From contig NZ_JWLL01000003.1 of the NCBI RefSeq assembly GCF_000814025.1, forward strand, positions 765,637-829,636: DNA of 64,000 nt, written 5' to 3'. The notes under the pieces are model-generated. The model ran no database searches, was not told the DNA's origin, and worked only from the letters and a program-made list of their open reading frames with translations. This document shows positions 18,370 to 26,999 of the stretch, piece after piece (the first letter of the stretch is position 1; every line of letters starts with the position of its first letter). A program made the position numbers and the translations under genes. Source of the stretch: Tateyamaria sp. ANG-S1. GTDB taxonomy: Bacteria; Pseudomonadota; Alphaproteobacteria; Rhodobacterales; Rhodobacteraceae.

Positions 18370-19187
18370 CCCAGGACAACCTTGCGCAGCATGTTGAGTG
18401 CGACCAGCACGAGGAAGACCGCAAAGACCCGCTTGAGCGGGCCAGGATCCATCGCATGCGCCAGCTTGACACCCCAAGGCGCGGTGATCAGCGTCATCGC
18501 GATGATGATCCCAAAGGCGATCAGATTGACCGCACCAATGGTCATCGGCGGCACAGGCCCTTCGACCCCGACGAGAAGGAAGCCTATGACCGACGGAACC
18601 GCGATCAGCACACCAAAACCCGCAGCGGTCGCGACAGCACGGTGGATCGGGACGGAAAACAGGCTCATCATGGGAACACCGAAGCTGCCACCGCCGATGC
18701 CCATGAGGACAGACAAAAAGCCCATCGCAGGTGACAGCGCGGCACGGCCAACGCCCTTGGGCATGGCTGGTCCAACACGCCAGCTTGCCCGACCAAGGCC
18801 CATGTAGAGCCCAACGACAAGGGCGAGGATGCCGAAGATGGCTTGCAGCGTCGTTGACCGCAATTGCGCAACAAGAAGCATGCCAAGCACTGCCCCGATC
18901 ACGATGCCGGGCGCCCACCCTTTGAGGATGTCCCAATCGACAGCACCCTTTTTGTTGTGGCTCATCACTGAACGGACAGATGTCACAATAATGGTCGCAA
19001 GCGACGTGGCCAAACACATCTGCATCAGGTCGGGCCCGTCATATCCAAGCGTTTGAAAGGCATAAAAGAACGCAGGAACAAGCACGATGCCGCCGCCGAC
19101 GCCGAGAAGGCCGGCCAATACGCCAGCGAACGCCCCTATGCCCGCAAGGACCAGTGACATCTGGATAAGTAGAACTGTGTCCGGCAT
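18366..19187 (-). CDS. TauE/SafE-family sulfite or organosulfonate exporter-like membrane protein
   Basis: A 273-aa polytopic protein with about eight helices and the family repeats GVLAGLLGVGGGIVLVPAFFY (N-terminal half) and MGIGGGSFGVPMM (C-terminal half). The family moves small anions such as sulfite, sulfoacetate or sulfonates across the inner membrane. I use the ATG at 19187. It is between dusA and the dioxygenase-like gene in one minus-strand run, with a 4-nt overlap to the latter. Substrate unproven. Confidence 0.88.
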   Translation of the reverse strand: MPDTVLLIQMSLVLAGIGAFAGVLAGLLGVGGGIVLVPAFFYAFQTLGYDGPDLMQMCLATSLATIIVTSVRSVMSHNKKGAVDWDILKGWAPGIVIGAVLGMLLVAQLRSTTLQAIFGILALVVGLYMGLGRASWRVGPAMPKGVGRAALSPAMGFLSVLMGIGGGSFGVPMMSLFSVPIHRAVATAAGFGVLIAVPSVIGFLLVGVEGPVPPMTIGAVNLIAFGIIIAMTLITAPWGVKLAHAMDPGPLKRVFAVFLVLVALNMLRKVVLG

Positions 19188-19215
19188 CAGGCACCCCACG
19201 CAACGTCGCGTGGTG

Positions 19216-20226
19216 CTACACCGCTTTGGCGTCAGGGGCCAGTGCCGTCACGTGGGCGAGCGCCGCGTCCACAACTTCGGGGCCCGCACCGTCGCGTGTG
19301 GCGCCCTCGCTCAGCACACGGCGCCAGCCGCGCGCACCTGGACGCCCCGCAAAAAGACCCAGCATATGCCGGGTGATCTGATGCAGCCGCCCACCGGCGG
19401 TCAGATGCGCTTCGATATATGGCAACATCGCAGCCACGACGTCTTCGGCAGAGGTATCCGTGCCGGAGCCGAAGACCCTGCGATCTGCCTGCGCCAGAAT
19501 GTCTGTTGGTTGGTGATAGGCCGCCCGCCCGATCATCACACCATCAAGGCCACTGGCCAGCAACGCCTCGGCCTGCTCGAGCGACGTGATCCCACCATTT
19601 ATTGAGATGTGCAAATTGGGAAAAAGCCCCTTCATCCGCTGCACAAGATCGTAATCCAGCGGAGGAATGTCGCGATTTTCTTTTGGGCTAAGCCCCTTGA
19701 GCCAAGCCTTGCGGGCGTGGATCGTAACCCGCTCGCAGCCCGCAGCCACTATGCGCGCGAGGAATTCGGGCAAAACCTCCTCGGGGTCCTGGTCATCGAC
19801 GCCGATGCGACACTTTACGGTTACGGGCACGTCGACCGCAGCACGCATTTCCGCCACACAAGCCGCGACCGTTGCGGGGTTCCGCATAAGGACCGCGCCA
19901 AAGGTTCCCGACTGCACCCTGTCGGACGGGCAGCCGCAGTTCAGATTGATCTCGTCATACCCGACCGCAGCCCCGAGACGTGCCGCCTGTGCAAGCTCGG
20001 TCGGGTCAGAGCCCCCAAGTTGCAGAGCAACAGGATGTTCTGCCGGATCATGATCCAAAAGATGAATGGCGCGGCCCCGTACCAAGGCTGGTGAAGTCAC
20101 CATCTCTGTGTAGAGCAGCGCATGTGCGCTCAGTTGTCGATGCAGGTAACGGCAATGCCGATCTGTCCAATCCATCATCGGCGCAACGGACAAGCGCGCG
20201 GCATTGGTGGCTGCATTCGTCGGCAT
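19216..20226 (-). CDS. dusA: tRNA-dihydrouridine(20/20a) synthase
   Basis: A 336-aa FMN/NADPH enzyme that reduces uridine 20/20a of tRNA. Visible motifs are SVAPMMDWTDRHCR, YTEMVTSPALV, VALQLGGSDPTELAQAA, NLNCGCPSDRVQSGTFGAVLM with the catalytic Cys, and VTIHARKAWLKGLSPKENR, which is diagnostic of DusA. The start at 20226 is preceded by TCAGGAGAGAGCCC, a good ribosome site; the ORF upstream to 20319 has no such support. It is the first gene of the dusA-TauE-dioxygenase run. Confidence 0.95.
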   Translation of the reverse strand: MPTNAATNAARLSVAPMMDWTDRHCRYLHRQLSAHALLYTEMVTSPALVRGRAIHLLDHDPAEHPVALQLGGSDPTELAQAARLGAAVGYDEINLNCGCPSDRVQSGTFGAVLMRNPATVAACVAEMRAAVDVPVTVKCRIGVDDQDPEEVLPEFLARIVAAGCERVTIHARKAWLKGLSPKENRDIPPLDYDLVQRMKGLFPNLHISINGGITSLEQAEALLASGLDGVMIGRAAYHQPTDILAQADRRVFGSGTDTSAEDVVAAMLPYIEAHLTAGGRLHQITRHMLGLFAGRPGARGWRRVLSEGATRDGAGPEVVDAALAHVTALAPDAKAV

Positions 20227-20537
20227 TGGGCTCTCTCCTGAGGTCGGGCAAATCCCGAAACCGGCCTGTGGTGTACACGATGTTCGGTTGACAGATAATG
20301 CCCCGCCCATCTGGCGCAAAGGCGATCTTGCATCAGCGATTAGGTCATTGGTGGCAAGAGGTGAACCCTGAAATCGGGTTTAAGCACAGAGCCACCTACC
20401 GCATCTTACAGTGGAGCTTCGACCAGCTTTCTGAAGGACGCGCTTTGCACCAGTCTAACCTGCGGATCGTCCCCAATCGCTTTCCGAGGCCACTAAGCCA
20501 ACAGGCAGTACACGCACGTTGGTATCGGGAAAGCAGT
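20227..20537. other. Intergenic, no feature seen
   Basis: This 311-nt gap between dusA and the hydrolase gene has only short, unconvincing ORFs. It must contain the dusA promoter, but I could not pick out a confident -35/-10 pair. Confidence 0.5.
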
Positions 20538-21473
20538 TCAGACTTTACCGACCTGACGTGCGACTGACTTCACCCATGCGGCCTCATTCATGTTCATTTT
20601 CATAGGTATTTCGATCCAATCCGCAACATCATCAAACAGCTGCGCGCTGTCCGGTTCGTCCAAAAGCCAGTGCCCATGTTGATCGTAAATCTTCAGAGTC
20701 GTCGGCTGGGGTGCGCGGGAATAATAGTCAGTGATACACCCGACAACTCTGGCAGGCACGGCACGATCCCTGCGGGCGGCGACCGTAAGCGTTGGTATGC
20801 GCAAGTCTTTTGCCCGGACCTCAATGCCGTTGGCCATGTCCGCGAAAAGCTTGCCCGGCTCGAATACCATCTGTGCGTGGGCTCGATCCTGCTGCGGTGT
20901 TGGCAACCGATGGAAAAGCACATGCTTGGCACCCGTACGCCAAGCCCTGTGGTAGCGCGTTTCATCGCCTGAAAAAAGCACGTTGGCAAAGCACCAGAGC
21001 ATTCCGACCGATCTGTTTCTGATCGCTTTCGGCGGTGCAGGCGCCAGGAACACGGCCTTGCTGCAAAGACCCTCCACCGCAAGAACCTGTGCGATCAGGC
21101 CTCCCATCGAGTGACCGATAACAACCGGTGGCAAACCTGTGCGGGACGTCGATATCCGACAAAACGTCCGTGCCTCTTCGACAAAATCGGGGAAACCGAT
21201 CTCAGGCGCAGTCCGCACCGAAGGGCTGCGCGGTCGGAGCATCTCAAGCAGCGTTGGTGCGAGACATGTCATACCGCGCGCTGCCAAATGAGCCTGCATC
21301 GCCCCCCAAACCGATCCGGTGCAGCCCAAGCCATGGATCATGAGTATCTCGCCGATCTCATTCGCAGGCTTCAAAGCAACGGTCAGCGGTGCCAACCAGT
21401 CTTGATCGGCCTTGCCTGGCTGAACGTCGCCTGGTGCGGCAGCGCGCAAGCGATGTGGCAGAGCGTCTTTCAT
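20538..21473 (-). CDS. Alpha/beta-fold hydrolase
   Basis: A 311-aa serine-hydrolase-type protein. ILMIHGLGCTGSVWG forms the oxyanion region, VVIGHSMGGLIAQVL contains the nucleophilic elbow (Ser in GHSMG), and YDQHGHWLLDEPDS supplies the catalytic His. The substrate is unknown; lipase- or ester-hydrolase-like activity is inferred. I prefer the ATG at 21473 over the first in-frame start (21500) because it falls 1 nt after the stop of a 27-aa ORF, giving a coupled start. Confidence 0.75.
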   Translation of the reverse strand: MKDALPHRLRAAAPGDVQPGKADQDWLAPLTVALKPANEIGEILMIHGLGCTGSVWGAMQAHLAARGMTCLAPTLLEMLRPRSPSVRTAPEIGFPDFVEEARTFCRISTSRTGLPPVVIGHSMGGLIAQVLAVEGLCSKAVFLAPAPPKAIRNRSVGMLWCFANVLFSGDETRYHRAWRTGAKHVLFHRLPTPQQDRAHAQMVFEPGKLFADMANGIEVRAKDLRIPTLTVAARRDRAVPARVVGCITDYYSRAPQPTTLKIYDQHGHWLLDEPDSAQLFDDVADWIEIPMKMNMNEAAWVKSVARQVGKV

Positions 21474-21474
21474 G

Positions 21475-21558
21475 TCAATCGCCGCCCAAAACAGCGACAA
21501 AGATAGCGACGGCTATGGCGATGATGATCGCTAGTCTGGAACGCTCTTTCTTGTTCAT
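21475..21558 (-). CDS. Candidate 27-aa membrane miniprotein
   Basis: Below most ORF-length cut-offs. The ATG at 21558 opens a 27-codon frame: MNKKERSRL, then a pure hydrophobic helix (AIIIAIAVAIFVAVLGG) and a final Asp. A basic N-terminus plus one helix is typical of bacterial membrane miniproteins. Its TGA is 1 nt before the ATG of the alpha/beta hydrolase, so translation would be coupled. An AGGAC lies 8 nt upstream. No homologue known to me. Confidence 0.5.
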   Translation of the reverse strand: MNKKERSRLAIIIAIAVAIFVAVLGGD

Positions 21559-21691
21559 GCCATCAAGGTCCTGTCGAATTACGTATTGCCGCTATGTGCC
21601 GAAGCCGAATACCTGGGCTCTTGTGAAAAAGAGCGGCATTGATCAGAGGGCATGTTCGCCAAAGACTTAACGCCTTCAACGAGGCGCTGGC

Positions 21692-23086
21692 TCACGACTG
21701 GATCATCCCCAAATCCGCCGCAACGGCCGCTGCTGCTTTGCGACCGCTGCGAATGGCGCCCTCCACATGGCCCGCGAATGTGTCGTCCAGCTCAGCTCCG
21801 GCAAATTTCACCAGACCTTGCCAATCAGCGAGTTGTCTTGCCGCGTCAGACGGGTGCCCGTTTCTTATGTACCCATTGTAACCGCCGCCGCTCCATTTCT
21901 CATCGACCCAGACTGCCTCGTGCACTTCAATTGGGCGCGATGCGGCCTTACCCAAGACCGCAGAGAGGTCTTGGAGCAGCAGGTCCTCACGCTTGCCTTT
22001 GCAAAAATTGGCACGGTAGCGCGCTTCGGGGCCGCCAAGGAAAGCGGTGAGTTGGGACACGCCACCTGTCTCGTAACTTGTGTCCCGGACTTCGAGGCCC
22101 ATGGGCGCGTCGAACGTGATCGAACCGCTCAATCCTTTGCTGCGCCAAAAGGGTCGATCATAGACCAGCGTCGACTTAATGATATCCCCGGGTGCAAAGG
22201 CCAATAGCAGCCGAACAAGACGATCGTCGTCGCCGACATCAATGGCCACGTGTTGCGCCACTGAGGGCGGAACGGCAACGATGGCACGCGCAGCCCGCCA
22301 TTGCCGATCCTTTGTCGTGATGTACAGACCGTTGCCTTCGGCGGAAATGCCGGTGATGGCGGTGTTCAACTCAGGTCGCTGCGAAAGCTTTGCAGCAAGC
22401 CCCGATATGATCGAGGACATGCCAGCGGGAAATTGGAACTCAAGCTCGCCACGATCCGAGGCGTAAGCGTCGAACAACCGGCGTACGGCGACGCCGTTGA
22501 TGATATCCGGGTTAGCGCCAAACTGCTCGGCAAACATCGTTCTGATCAAGGCTTCCTCTTCCGGGTGGAGAAGAAGCTGTCGAATGGCAGCGCCAAGGCT
22601 GCCCTTTGGTGGTGCATCGCGCGTAGTGACGAACTGCAGACCGCGCCGCGCTTCTCCAAAATCGTCCCATGGGCTGGTCCACCAATGAAACAGAGATCGA
22701 AACGACCGCACCGCATCACCCGGCGAAGACCATGACCGGATGGCGTCGTAGAGCAGTTCCTCGACTTCATGTGCCGACACATACTCGTCTCTGGGCAGAA
22801 CTTCTCCGTTCACGAGACACAGATCTTTGCCGGTCGCTGGAATGGGCGATACATGCAGACCAGCCTCTTCCGCCAATTCCAGAACAGCGCTCATGTCGCC
22901 GTTGATCGTCTGTGCGCCGCGCTCGAACAACGTGTCCCCGTCCCGCGCACAGGTATGTACCCGACCACCCAGACGTGACTGCGCCTCAAGAACCTGACAG
23001 GACACACCCAATCGTTCGAGTTCTGCGGCAGCGGCCAGCCCTGCGGCGCCACCGCCGACGACCACAACCTTGACATCATGCGTCAC
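21692..23086 (-). CDS. Flavin monoamine-oxidase-like FAD oxidoreductase
   Basis: A 464-aa flavoprotein of the amine oxidase family. The N-terminal VVVVGGGAAGLAAAAEL and CQVLEAQSRLGGRVHT form the FAD fold; a C-terminal FAGAELDDTFAGHVEGAI segment matches the second FAD contact. I choose the GTG at 23086 because AGGAGGA lies 6 nt upstream; the extension to 23119 begins with TTG inside an operator. It would oxidise an amine, releasing hydrogen peroxide. It is divergent from a TetR gene across a palindromic operator, so that regulator probably controls it. Confidence 0.85.
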   Translation of the reverse strand: MTHDVKVVVVGGGAAGLAAAAELERLGVSCQVLEAQSRLGGRVHTCARDGDTLFERGAQTINGDMSAVLELAEEAGLHVSPIPATGKDLCLVNGEVLPRDEYVSAHEVEELLYDAIRSWSSPGDAVRSFRSLFHWWTSPWDDFGEARRGLQFVTTRDAPPKGSLGAAIRQLLLHPEEEALIRTMFAEQFGANPDIINGVAVRRLFDAYASDRGELEFQFPAGMSSIISGLAAKLSQRPELNTAITGISAEGNGLYITTKDRQWRAARAIVAVPPSVAQHVAIDVGDDDRLVRLLLAFAPGDIIKSTLVYDRPFWRSKGLSGSITFDAPMGLEVRDTSYETGGVSQLTAFLGGPEARYRANFCKGKREDLLLQDLSAVLGKAASRPIEVHEAVWVDEKWSGGGYNGYIRNGHPSDAARQLADWQGLVKFAGAELDDTFAGHVEGAIRSGRKAAAAVAADLGMIQS

Positions 23087-23100
23087 TTTGGATCCTCCTG

Positions 23101-23138
23101 AACTTGAGCAACCGCTCAATTGAGCAGATGCTCAAGTT
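23101..23138. promoter_or_regulatory. Double TetR-type operator between the amine oxidase and TetR genes
   Basis: Two adjacent copies of TTGAGC-N4-GCTCAA (23104-23119 and 23120-23135) abut, and together form a larger palindrome with arms AACTTGAGC and GCTCAAGTT. It is centred between the two divergent GTG starts (23086 and 23171). TetR dimers commonly bind such paired sites side by side. Confidence 0.8.
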
Positions 23139-23170
23139 GCAAAGCAGTTTCAAGGTGCTGGGAGAAAAAT

Positions 23171-23767
23171 GTGCAACGTTTGTCAGGTCAGGAACGCCGT
23201 TTGCAGATCGTGGAGGGCGCGTATCAGGTCATTCTGCAAAACGGCCTGTCAGGCACCGCCACCCGCGACGTCACACGTCACCTTGATGTGGGATCTGGCC
23301 TGCTACACCACTACTTCAAAACCTGGGCGGAGTTGCGTGCAGAAGTCGTAAGAACATTTATTTTCAAGGAAATATCGGAGCTTGAAGCATCAATGGCCGA
23401 GGTTCCTGTAGAGCGCCTCACCCAACATTTTGTGGATTGGATGATCTCGGATCCCGACGACCAGTTTTGGGGCCTCTGGCTTGATGCCATCGAGGAAGCT
23501 CGGCGTGATGACGAACTTGCAGAAATCATCCGAGACGGACACATGCGTTGGCATGCTGTCATCGCGGATTTGATCAAACGCTGCGTAGACGCTGAGCAGG
23601 GAAAATGTGATGCCCCCGTAACCGCTGCTTGGCGGATTTCTGCGTTGATCGACGGTTTGATGGGCATTTTAGCGCTTCAACAAACAGCGCTGTCACCCTC
23701 CGCGGTGAGACAAATTGTTAAGCAACAGATTGCGCTGGAACTGGGAAAACACCCCAACTTGCAATAG
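23171..23767 (+). CDS. TetR-family regulator (BetI-like)
   Basis: A 198-aa regulator. The N-terminal helix-turn-helix is LQIVEGAYQVILQNG ... GTATRDVTRHLDVGSGLLHHYFKTWAELRAEV, followed by a ligand-binding domain of the BetI type (WGLWLDAIEEARRDDELAEI, ISALIDGLMGIL). The GTG at 23171 has GGGAG 6 nt upstream; the frame extends to 23120 but that region is operator. It probably represses itself and the amine oxidase. The inducer may be an amine, which is inference. Confidence 0.88.
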   Translation: MQRLSGQERRLQIVEGAYQVILQNGLSGTATRDVTRHLDVGSGLLHHYFKTWAELRAEVVRTFIFKEISELEASMAEVPVERLTQHFVDWMISDPDDQFWGLWLDAIEEARRDDELAEIIRDGHMRWHAVIADLIKRCVDAEQGKCDAPVTAAWRISALIDGLMGILALQQTALSPSAVRQIVKQQIALELGKHPNLQ

Positions 23768-24017
23768 CGGCTTCAACATAGGTTCCACGTCGCCCACACC
23801 TCCCACTTTCAAGGCATTTATGGTGAGTACCTGACGCGCCTTGTCGACTTGGGAACTTTCGGCCATAGAAGGCTTGCCTTATCATCAAATCCGCTTGGAC
23901 GTACCGATAAGCCCTTTGCATGGGGCAAGGGTTTTAGTCTGACCTTGCCTCGTCGCAACGCCTTCAAGCGTGAGCTCGGCATGACCCTATCAAAGCTTCC
24001 AAAAGGCACCAAGCCCA

Positions 24018-24206
24018 TCATCGCGTCCGCGCGGCCTTCAGGGCTTCCGTCAGAACAGAGCGCTCGCCGATATGGTTCGCAAGGACAAGGATCAGGCGTG
24101 CGTTGAACGCTTCGCTTTCCTCCTTGCTTAAGCCTTGGTGAGCTGCCAGCAACTCATCGTAGAACCCATCGGGATCGGGAATGTTGGGACAGAGATTAAG
24201 CGTCAT
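24018..24206 (-). CDS. DUF2783 small protein
   Basis: A 62-aa DUF2783 protein (MTLNLCPNIPDPDGFYDELL ... EESEAFNARLILVLANHIGERSVLTEAL). The ATG overlaps the TGA of the flavin hydroxylase (ATGA), so the two are translationally coupled. In this family the small protein is regularly adjacent to such hydroxylases, which suggests a partner or accessory role. The biochemical function is unknown. It is the last gene of the TRAP-hydroxylase operon. Confidence 0.8.
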   Translation of the reverse strand: MTLNLCPNIPDPDGFYDELLAAHQGLSKEESEAFNARLILVLANHIGERSVLTEALKAARTR

Positions 24207-25834
24207 GCGCATGCACCCTTTCCAACAGCAGTTCGAAACGCATCCGAAACGGTAACCGCATCCGCAACCGGCCATCGTGCCGCAACATGTTGGTCGGGTC
24301 GGATAAGGTAGACGGCGCTGTCCTCCGCGCCCAGATACCGTTCACGCAAGGCACCCGACGGGTCTGCCGCATCCGTCGTAAGCTCAAGCATCGTAACCAG
24401 AATGCCATCAACATCGGACAGCACCGGCGCCTCTGTGTTGATCGCAAGCAGGGTGAACCCCCCGGTCAATTGGTCGAGCAGAAAACCCTGCGCCAAGGGC
24501 GCATCAACGCAAGGCGCGCCGACACGTGTTCGATCCGGTCCATCAAGCAAATCCGGCCCATTCAGCGACAAGCCGTCATAGACACAAGGCACCGACAAAC
24601 GCCCGGAATTGACCATGGGGCGGGCAAAGCTGTGCACCTTGGCAAGTTCGAGTATAGCGTTTCGAAACGTTTTACTCATCTCACTTTTCGGCGTCAGAAA
24701 ATCCGTCGCCCGGGTCGAATTCAGGATGTTCTCATCCGCGCCATGCACACGTTCTTCGGAGTAAGTGTGGAGCAGGGTTTCAGGCGCGAGATTGCGTAGC
24801 ACCAGATCCAGTTTCCACGCGAGGTTGTCAGCGTCCTGTATCCCGGAATTTGCGCCCCTTGCGCCGAACGGCGATACCTGATGTGCGCTGTCCCCGGCAA
24901 AGATCACGCGGTCATGCCGGAACTTGTTCATACGTCTGCATTGGAAAGTATAGATCGACGTCCATTCCAGCTCGTATTCCGCACCATCGCCGAGCATCGC
25001 ATCAACACGGGCGCGGACATTTTTCTCTTTCAACTCCTTGTCGCGGTCGATGTCCCAGCCAAGCTGGAAGTCGATGCGCCAGATGTCATCGGGTTGCTTG
25101 TGCAGCAGCGCCGATTGCCCTGCATCCTTGAACGGCGGCTCGAACCAGAACCACCGCTCGGTCGGGAAATCTGCCGTCATCTTGACGTCTGCGATCAGAA
25201 AGTTGTCCTCGAACACACGACCATCGAAGCTGAGCCCCATCATATCCCGGATCGGGGAGCGCGCACCGTCGCAGGCAATCAACCATTCTGCTTCGATCTG
25301 GTAGGGTCCGTCGGGCGTATCGACATCCAATAGAACGTGATCGCGATACTGTTTTGTTGCAGTGACTGCATTGCGCCCACGGATTTCAATCGGCGCGCCC
25401 TCGGCTTGTGCGGCCCGGATCTCCTCCACGAGGAACTTTTCAAAGTATGGTTGTTGCAGATTGATGAAGGCCGGGCAGCGATGTCCATCTTCAGGCTGCA
25501 AATTGAACTGGAAGACTCGGTCGTCGCCGTGAAACACCTTGCCCACATTCCACACAATGCCCTTGTCGATCATGCGCTGACCGGCGCCCAATCGATTGGC
25601 AATCTCAAGTGTGCGCTTGGCAAAGCAGATGGCACGGCTGCCCTGCCCGACCCCTTCATGGTCATCCAGGACCAGAACCGGTGTCCCCTTGCGCCCAAGA
25701 TCAAGGGCAAGGGCCATGCCCACGGGACCGCCACCAACGACGACAACCGGGTGCCGTTGCGCTGGCAGCCTCTGCGCCGCAACAGGTGCGTATGGATAAA
25801 GCTGAAAGGCTATGTCGTAGCGCACATCGACCAT
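24203..25834 (-). CDS. FAD-dependent aromatic-type hydroxylase (MhpA/PheA family)
   Basis: A 543-aa group A flavin monooxygenase. Motifs are VVVVGGGPVGMALALDLG near residue 30, the substrate/flavin-side segment LIACDGARSPIRDMMG (DG motif), and RVIFAGDSAHQVSPFGARG (GD motif) near 295. The C-terminal thioredoxin-like tail is present. Such enzymes hydroxylate phenolic rings using NAD(P)H and oxygen. It starts 3 nt after the MBL gene stop. Because it is in one run with a TRAP transporter, the imported acid may be its substrate or a precursor. Confidence 0.88.
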   Translation of the reverse strand: MVDVRYDIAFQLYPYAPVAAQRLPAQRHPVVVVGGGPVGMALALDLGRKGTPVLVLDDHEGVGQGSRAICFAKRTLEIANRLGAGQRMIDKGIVWNVGKVFHGDDRVFQFNLQPEDGHRCPAFINLQQPYFEKFLVEEIRAAQAEGAPIEIRGRNAVTATKQYRDHVLLDVDTPDGPYQIEAEWLIACDGARSPIRDMMGLSFDGRVFEDNFLIADVKMTADFPTERWFWFEPPFKDAGQSALLHKQPDDIWRIDFQLGWDIDRDKELKEKNVRARVDAMLGDGAEYELEWTSIYTFQCRRMNKFRHDRVIFAGDSAHQVSPFGARGANSGIQDADNLAWKLDLVLRNLAPETLLHTYSEERVHGADENILNSTRATDFLTPKSEMSKTFRNAILELAKVHSFARPMVNSGRLSVPCVYDGLSLNGPDLLDGPDRTRVGAPCVDAPLAQGFLLDQLTGGFTLLAINTEAPVLSDVDGILVTMLELTTDAADPSGALRERYLGAEDSAVYLIRPDQHVAARWPVADAVTVSDAFRTAVGKGACA

Positions 25835-25837
25835 GAC

Positions 25838-26788
25838 CTACCCCTGCACGGCCTCCCACATCTCGATATCACGCTTGTCCGTCCAGATGCGCGGATGGGC
25901 AATGCCGCGCGCTTCGTCATAAGCACGAGCGACATTGAAGGGCAGGCAATGTTCGTAGATGGCGTAGTCGCTGAACTTGGGATCGCATTCCGCGCGCACG
26001 GCACGCCACGCCTCTTTCAGCGATCCGTTCCGCGCCGCGACACGCGCGGCGGGGCGATAGGTACTTTCGACAAAGTCGCGTGTGCTTTCAATGGCTTTGT
26101 TCACCATCTCGGACCCGACCAACGCGTCTCCGCGTCCAGGGGCAATGGCGTCGACATCATACGCCTTGATCGCGTCCAGCGTACCGCCCCAATCACCGAA
26201 GTAACCGTCGCCGCAATAGCAGGCCGAGTGGTATTCAACGATGTCGCCGGTGAACATCACGTTCTGGTCCGGCACGTGGATGACGGCATCCCCAGCCGTA
26301 TGGGCGCGCCCCAGATGCTTGATGTCCACCCGACGGTTGCCAAGGTACACGGTCATGGCATCGGAAAAGGTCGTCGTCGGCCAGGTCAGGCCCGGAATGC
26401 TCTCGTGCCCTTCGAAGAGTCGGGGAAAGCGCTGAAATTCGCTGTCCCAATCCTCCTGCCCCCGCTCAGCCACCATGCCGCGCGCCATGTCAGACATAAT
26501 GATCTGATCGGCGCTATATGCAGATGCACCCAGAACGCGCACTGCATGGTAGTGGGTCAGAACCAGATGCGTGATCGGTTTGTCCGTTACGGAGCGCACT
26601 TTTTCGATTACCTTTTCGGCTAGACGCGGGGTCGCCTGCGCCTCGACGATCATCACACTGTCATCCCCGATGATGACGCCGGAGTTCGGATCACCCTCAG
26701 CCGTGAAGGCCCACAAACCTTCGCCAATCTCGTCAAAGGTAATGGTCTTTTCCGTCATGTCCCCCTGGGACGCGAAAGCCTTGGCCAT
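25838..26788 (-). CDS. MBL-fold protein with altered metal site
   Basis: A 316-aa metallo-beta-lactamase-fold protein. The normal HxHxDH motif reads H79-Y-H81-A-V-R84, so the Asp and third His of the second metal site are Val and Arg. H163 (AHTAGD) and D182 (FTGD) are kept, but the final His is R219 (PGRGD). A single-metal or non-hydrolytic role is therefore possible. The ATG at 26788 has AAGGA upstream. It sits between the TRAP permease and the hydroxylase, so a ring-cleavage or ester-hydrolysis step is a guess from context. Confidence 0.85.
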   Translation of the reverse strand: MAKAFASQGDMTEKTITFDEIGEGLWAFTAEGDPNSGVIIGDDSVMIVEAQATPRLAEKVIEKVRSVTDKPITHLVLTHYHAVRVLGASAYSADQIIMSDMARGMVAERGQEDWDSEFQRFPRLFEGHESIPGLTWPTTTFSDAMTVYLGNRRVDIKHLGRAHTAGDAVIHVPDQNVMFTGDIVEYHSACYCGDGYFGDWGGTLDAIKAYDVDAIAPGRGDALVGSEMVNKAIESTRDFVESTYRPAARVAARNGSLKEAWRAVRAECDPKFSDYAIYEHCLPFNVARAYDEARGIAHPRIWTDKRDIEMWEAVQG

Positions 26789-26999
26789 GGGTGTGTCCTT
26801 GTTTGGCGCGCTACCTTCGCCCGCCCTGTCGTTCGTCCTTCGAAACCGGGTATCAGTTGCTTTTGTAACTAACAACGCAACTCATGCAGTCTGGATCGTT
26901 CCAGCAACCAGCCAGCCCTGAACGATCCGACGTGCGGTGTCGGCCACCCTCGTGCTGCCCAGAATGATGATCCCCTACAATCGCTGTCCATGGTCAGAG

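Noticed and set aside
17632..19017. 461-aa minus-strand ORF suggesting a fusion protein
   Set aside because: Only the part from 18369 down is coding. The upstream extension is an off-frame reading of the TauE gene, and the ATGATG overlap marks the true start.
23768..24017. Short overlapping ORFs on both strands after the TetR gene (for example 23849-24106 plus, 23818-24021 minus)
   Set aside because: Both are basic, Pro/Arg-rich and mutually antisense. I considered an insertion-sequence remnant but saw no terminal repeats or transposase motif.
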